Part shown: positions 25,013 through 26,506 of the stretch, piece after piece
Numbering within the stretch: the stretch's first letter is position 1
Layout: every line of letters starts with the position of its first letter
DNA from: TMED13 sp042090305
GTDB lineage: Bacteria; Pseudomonadota; Alphaproteobacteria; Methylaequorales; Methylaequoraceae
NCBI GenBank assembly: GCA_042090305.1
Contig: JBELJQ010000023.1
Location: 1-26,506 of the forward strand
Reading direction: 5' to 3'
Length of the DNA stretch: 26,506 nt
The notes under the pieces: generated by a model
Database searches by the model: none
What the model saw: only the letters and a program-made list of their open reading frames with translations
What the model was told of the DNA's origin: nothing
Made by a program: the position numbers and the translations under genes

Positions 25013-26338
25013 TCAGAATCCTAGATAACTAAAATTTAAAACACCACAGTCTTTTAAAAGATTAAATGAACTGATTATCAACTGGTATTGAGCATTTACA
25101 AGATTTGATTCTGATTGCGTTAGTTCTTTCTCAGCATCGAGTATATTTAATGTGGTTCGAGTTCCGACCCCAGCTTCTCTGGATACACCCTCAACTGCCA
25201 TCTCATTTGAGTCAACCGAAATTTCTAAAGATTGAATGCTTGCTTTTGTACTCTCAATCTTTTTCCAAGATGATTTAATCAAATGGGTGAGCTCTAACCT
25301 TTTTGATTCAATTGCCTTCAAGTTGCTTACTGCTGTATCTTTAGATTTTTCTAAATTTATAATATTATGACCTTTATTAAATATTGGTACTGTAAATTCC
25401 GCAGTAACGGAATAGCTATCTTTTCTCTCAATCGCTCTTGAGGACTCTAATGATTTTCCCATCGAACCGGTGACTGAAAATTCAGGAGCAAATGCTAAAT
25501 TACTTTTTTTTATGTCTATTTTTGAGTTTACGTGTTCGAGTTTTAATTTAAGATATTCAGGATTATTTTTTAGACCGGTTAGTAAGGCATCATCCAATGT
25601 GCTTGGGATTTTAGGAATAAGTCCAAACTTTGACCAATCTTTTGGATTTGACTTAATTATATTTTCATCTTCTGAGTCAAACCAGTTAATATTTGGATTT
25701 CTTCCAACAATTTTTTTAAATTCTGATATAGATATATCTAAATTATTTTCAGCCTCAATTCTTTTAGAAGTTGCTTCTGCCAATCTTGCTTTTGCTTGAA
25801 AAACGTCTGTTTTTGTTACATCCCGGAACTCAAATCTTTTTTCGGTAGCTTCAAGTTTTTTTTGGAGATTTTCCTCATTTTTTTTTGATACATCTAGTAA
25901 AAAAAGATCTTTTAAAAGTGTGTAATATGCATTGCTGGCTTTTAATAAAACATTTTGAACAGATGATCTGAAGTTTAACTTTGAAATTTCAAAACTATTT
26001 TTTGATTTTTTTAGATTCAGAACTTTGTCATACCCAAGTGGTTGTGTAAAATCTATATCAAACTTCGAGGGATCTAGAGCAGTTACCCCTCTGTTCGAAT
26101 TGTCTGGAAAAGATTTACTAATGTTTTTTCCACTTGAAGCCGAAAAATCTAGTGAAGGTAAAAAATCAGTTTTCGAAATCTGTAAATCTTTCTTTGATAT
26201 ATCAAGTTCTTTTTTACTTTTTTGTATATCTGGAAAAAAATTATATGCGTCATACAATACATCCCTTAGTTCCTCAGATTTTGCGAAATTTAAGTTGATA
26301 ATAAAAAAAAATAGTACTACTAAAATTTTAGAAAACAT
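25013..26338 (-). CDS. TolC family outer-membrane efflux protein (T1SS set B)
   Basis: A 441-residue outer-membrane factor. It has a signal peptide (hydrophobic core at about residues 4-16, probably cleaved near NFAKS, residue 21) and two long-helix outer-efflux repeats. The family signatures are TKTDVFQAKARLAEATSKR (about 180-198) and GVGTRTTLNILDAEKELTQS (about 390-410), which align with the equivalent segments of the first TolC here, although overall sequence is divergent. It lies on the same strand as, and upstream of, the PPGDM-repeat gene and the ABC / CNB-HlyD operon, so it is the natural exit duct of set B. It has 102 bases to the next gene, and that gene has its own ribosome-binding site. 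The start ATG 26338 lies 114 bases from tRNA-Pro, which runs the other way. Confidence 0.9.
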   Translation of the reverse strand: MFSKILVVLFFFIINLNFAKSEELRDVLYDAYNFFPDIQKSKKELDISKKDLQISKTDFLPSLDFSASSGKNISKSFPDNSNRGVTALDPSKFDIDFTQPLGYDKVLNLKKSKNSFEISKLNFRSSVQNVLLKASNAYYTLLKDLFLLDVSKKNEENLQKKLEATEKRFEFRDVTKTDVFQAKARLAEATSKRIEAENNLDISISEFKKIVGRNPNINWFDSEDENIIKSNPKDWSKFGLIPKIPSTLDDALLTGLKNNPEYLKLKLEHVNSKIDIKKSNLAFAPEFSVTGSMGKSLESSRAIERKDSYSVTAEFTVPIFNKGHNIINLEKSKDTAVSNLKAIESKRLELTHLIKSSWKKIESTKASIQSLEISVDSNEMAVEGVSREAGVGTRTTLNILDAEKELTQSESNLVNAQYQLIISSFNLLKDCGVLNFSYLGF

Positions 26339-26362
26339 TGTCTATTAAACCCTGGTTACAGT

Positions 26363-26374
26363 TTAAACGTTTAA
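26363..26374. promoter_or_regulatory. Perfect 12-base palindrome between tolC and tRNA-Pro
   Basis: TTAAACGTTTAA is its own reverse complement and lies 24 bases upstream of the minus-strand TolC start. It could be an operator, but a short AT-rich palindrome may also occur by chance. Confidence 0.3.
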
Positions 26375-26410
26375 GTTGTAATTTAAAGAAATATTTAGGT
26401 TTAACTTTTT

Positions 26411-26438
26411 TTGCTTTTATTTATCTTTGTCTTATAAT
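26411..26438 (+). promoter_or_regulatory. Promoter of tRNA-Pro
   Basis: TTGCTT (26411-26416) and a perfect TATAAT (26433-26438) are separated by 16 bases. Transcription would begin near 26445, about 8 bases before the mature tRNA 5' end. Confidence 0.65.
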
Positions 26439-26452
26439 ATAAGCAAAAGTAT

Positions 26453-26506
<54 letters not shown>

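Overview
The window is a low-GC (roughly one-third G+C by eye) stretch of a Gram-negative genome, most likely a marine-type alphaproteobacterium. The start of a tRNA-Pro(TGG) at the right edge has an alphaproteobacterial look, both TolC-type proteins imply an outer membrane, and the cyclase and secretion families are common in that class. A run of exactly 100 N inside a repetitive gene shows this is a draft scaffold. No gene-free stretch exceeds 300 bases.

Layout, left to right. Bases 2-3893 (+) hold the 3' part of a DUF192 gene, a 36-residue-repeat coiled-coil protein, a GAF-GAF-PAS adenylate cyclase and a class I cyclic-nucleotide phosphodiesterase. Bases 3967-14119 (+) hold a complete type I secretion system (T1SS): TolC, two tandem FecR/RTX substrates, an ABC transporter and an HlyD adaptor. 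Bases 14124-16499 (-) hold a DUF1538 membrane protein with two small PII-type proteins. Bases 16539-23695 (-) hold a tight five-gene operon: an HlyB-like ABC transporter, an HlyD adaptor fused to a cyclic-nucleotide-binding (CNB) domain, a CHASE2 adenylate cyclase and two small CNB proteins. Bases 23797-24910 (-) encode a PPGDM-repeat protein, bases 25013-26338 (-) a second TolC, and the window ends in tRNA-Pro (+).

The central observation is that two type I secretion sets are interleaved with a full cyclic-nucleotide toolkit: two cyclases, one phosphodiesterase, three CNB domains and tandem GAF domains. One CNB domain is covalently joined to the inner-membrane adaptor of a secretion system and sits in an ATGA-overlapping operon with a membrane cyclase. 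I infer a cAMP-controlled type I secretion locus that exports FecR/RTX surface proteins and perhaps the PPGDM-repeat protein. This resembles in logic, but not in parts, the c-di-GMP-controlled Lap system. Both ABC subunits have altered catalytic motifs, which could mean slow or gated transport. Families are assigned from motifs read by eye. The functional link between cAMP and secretion is inference from gene order and the fusion.
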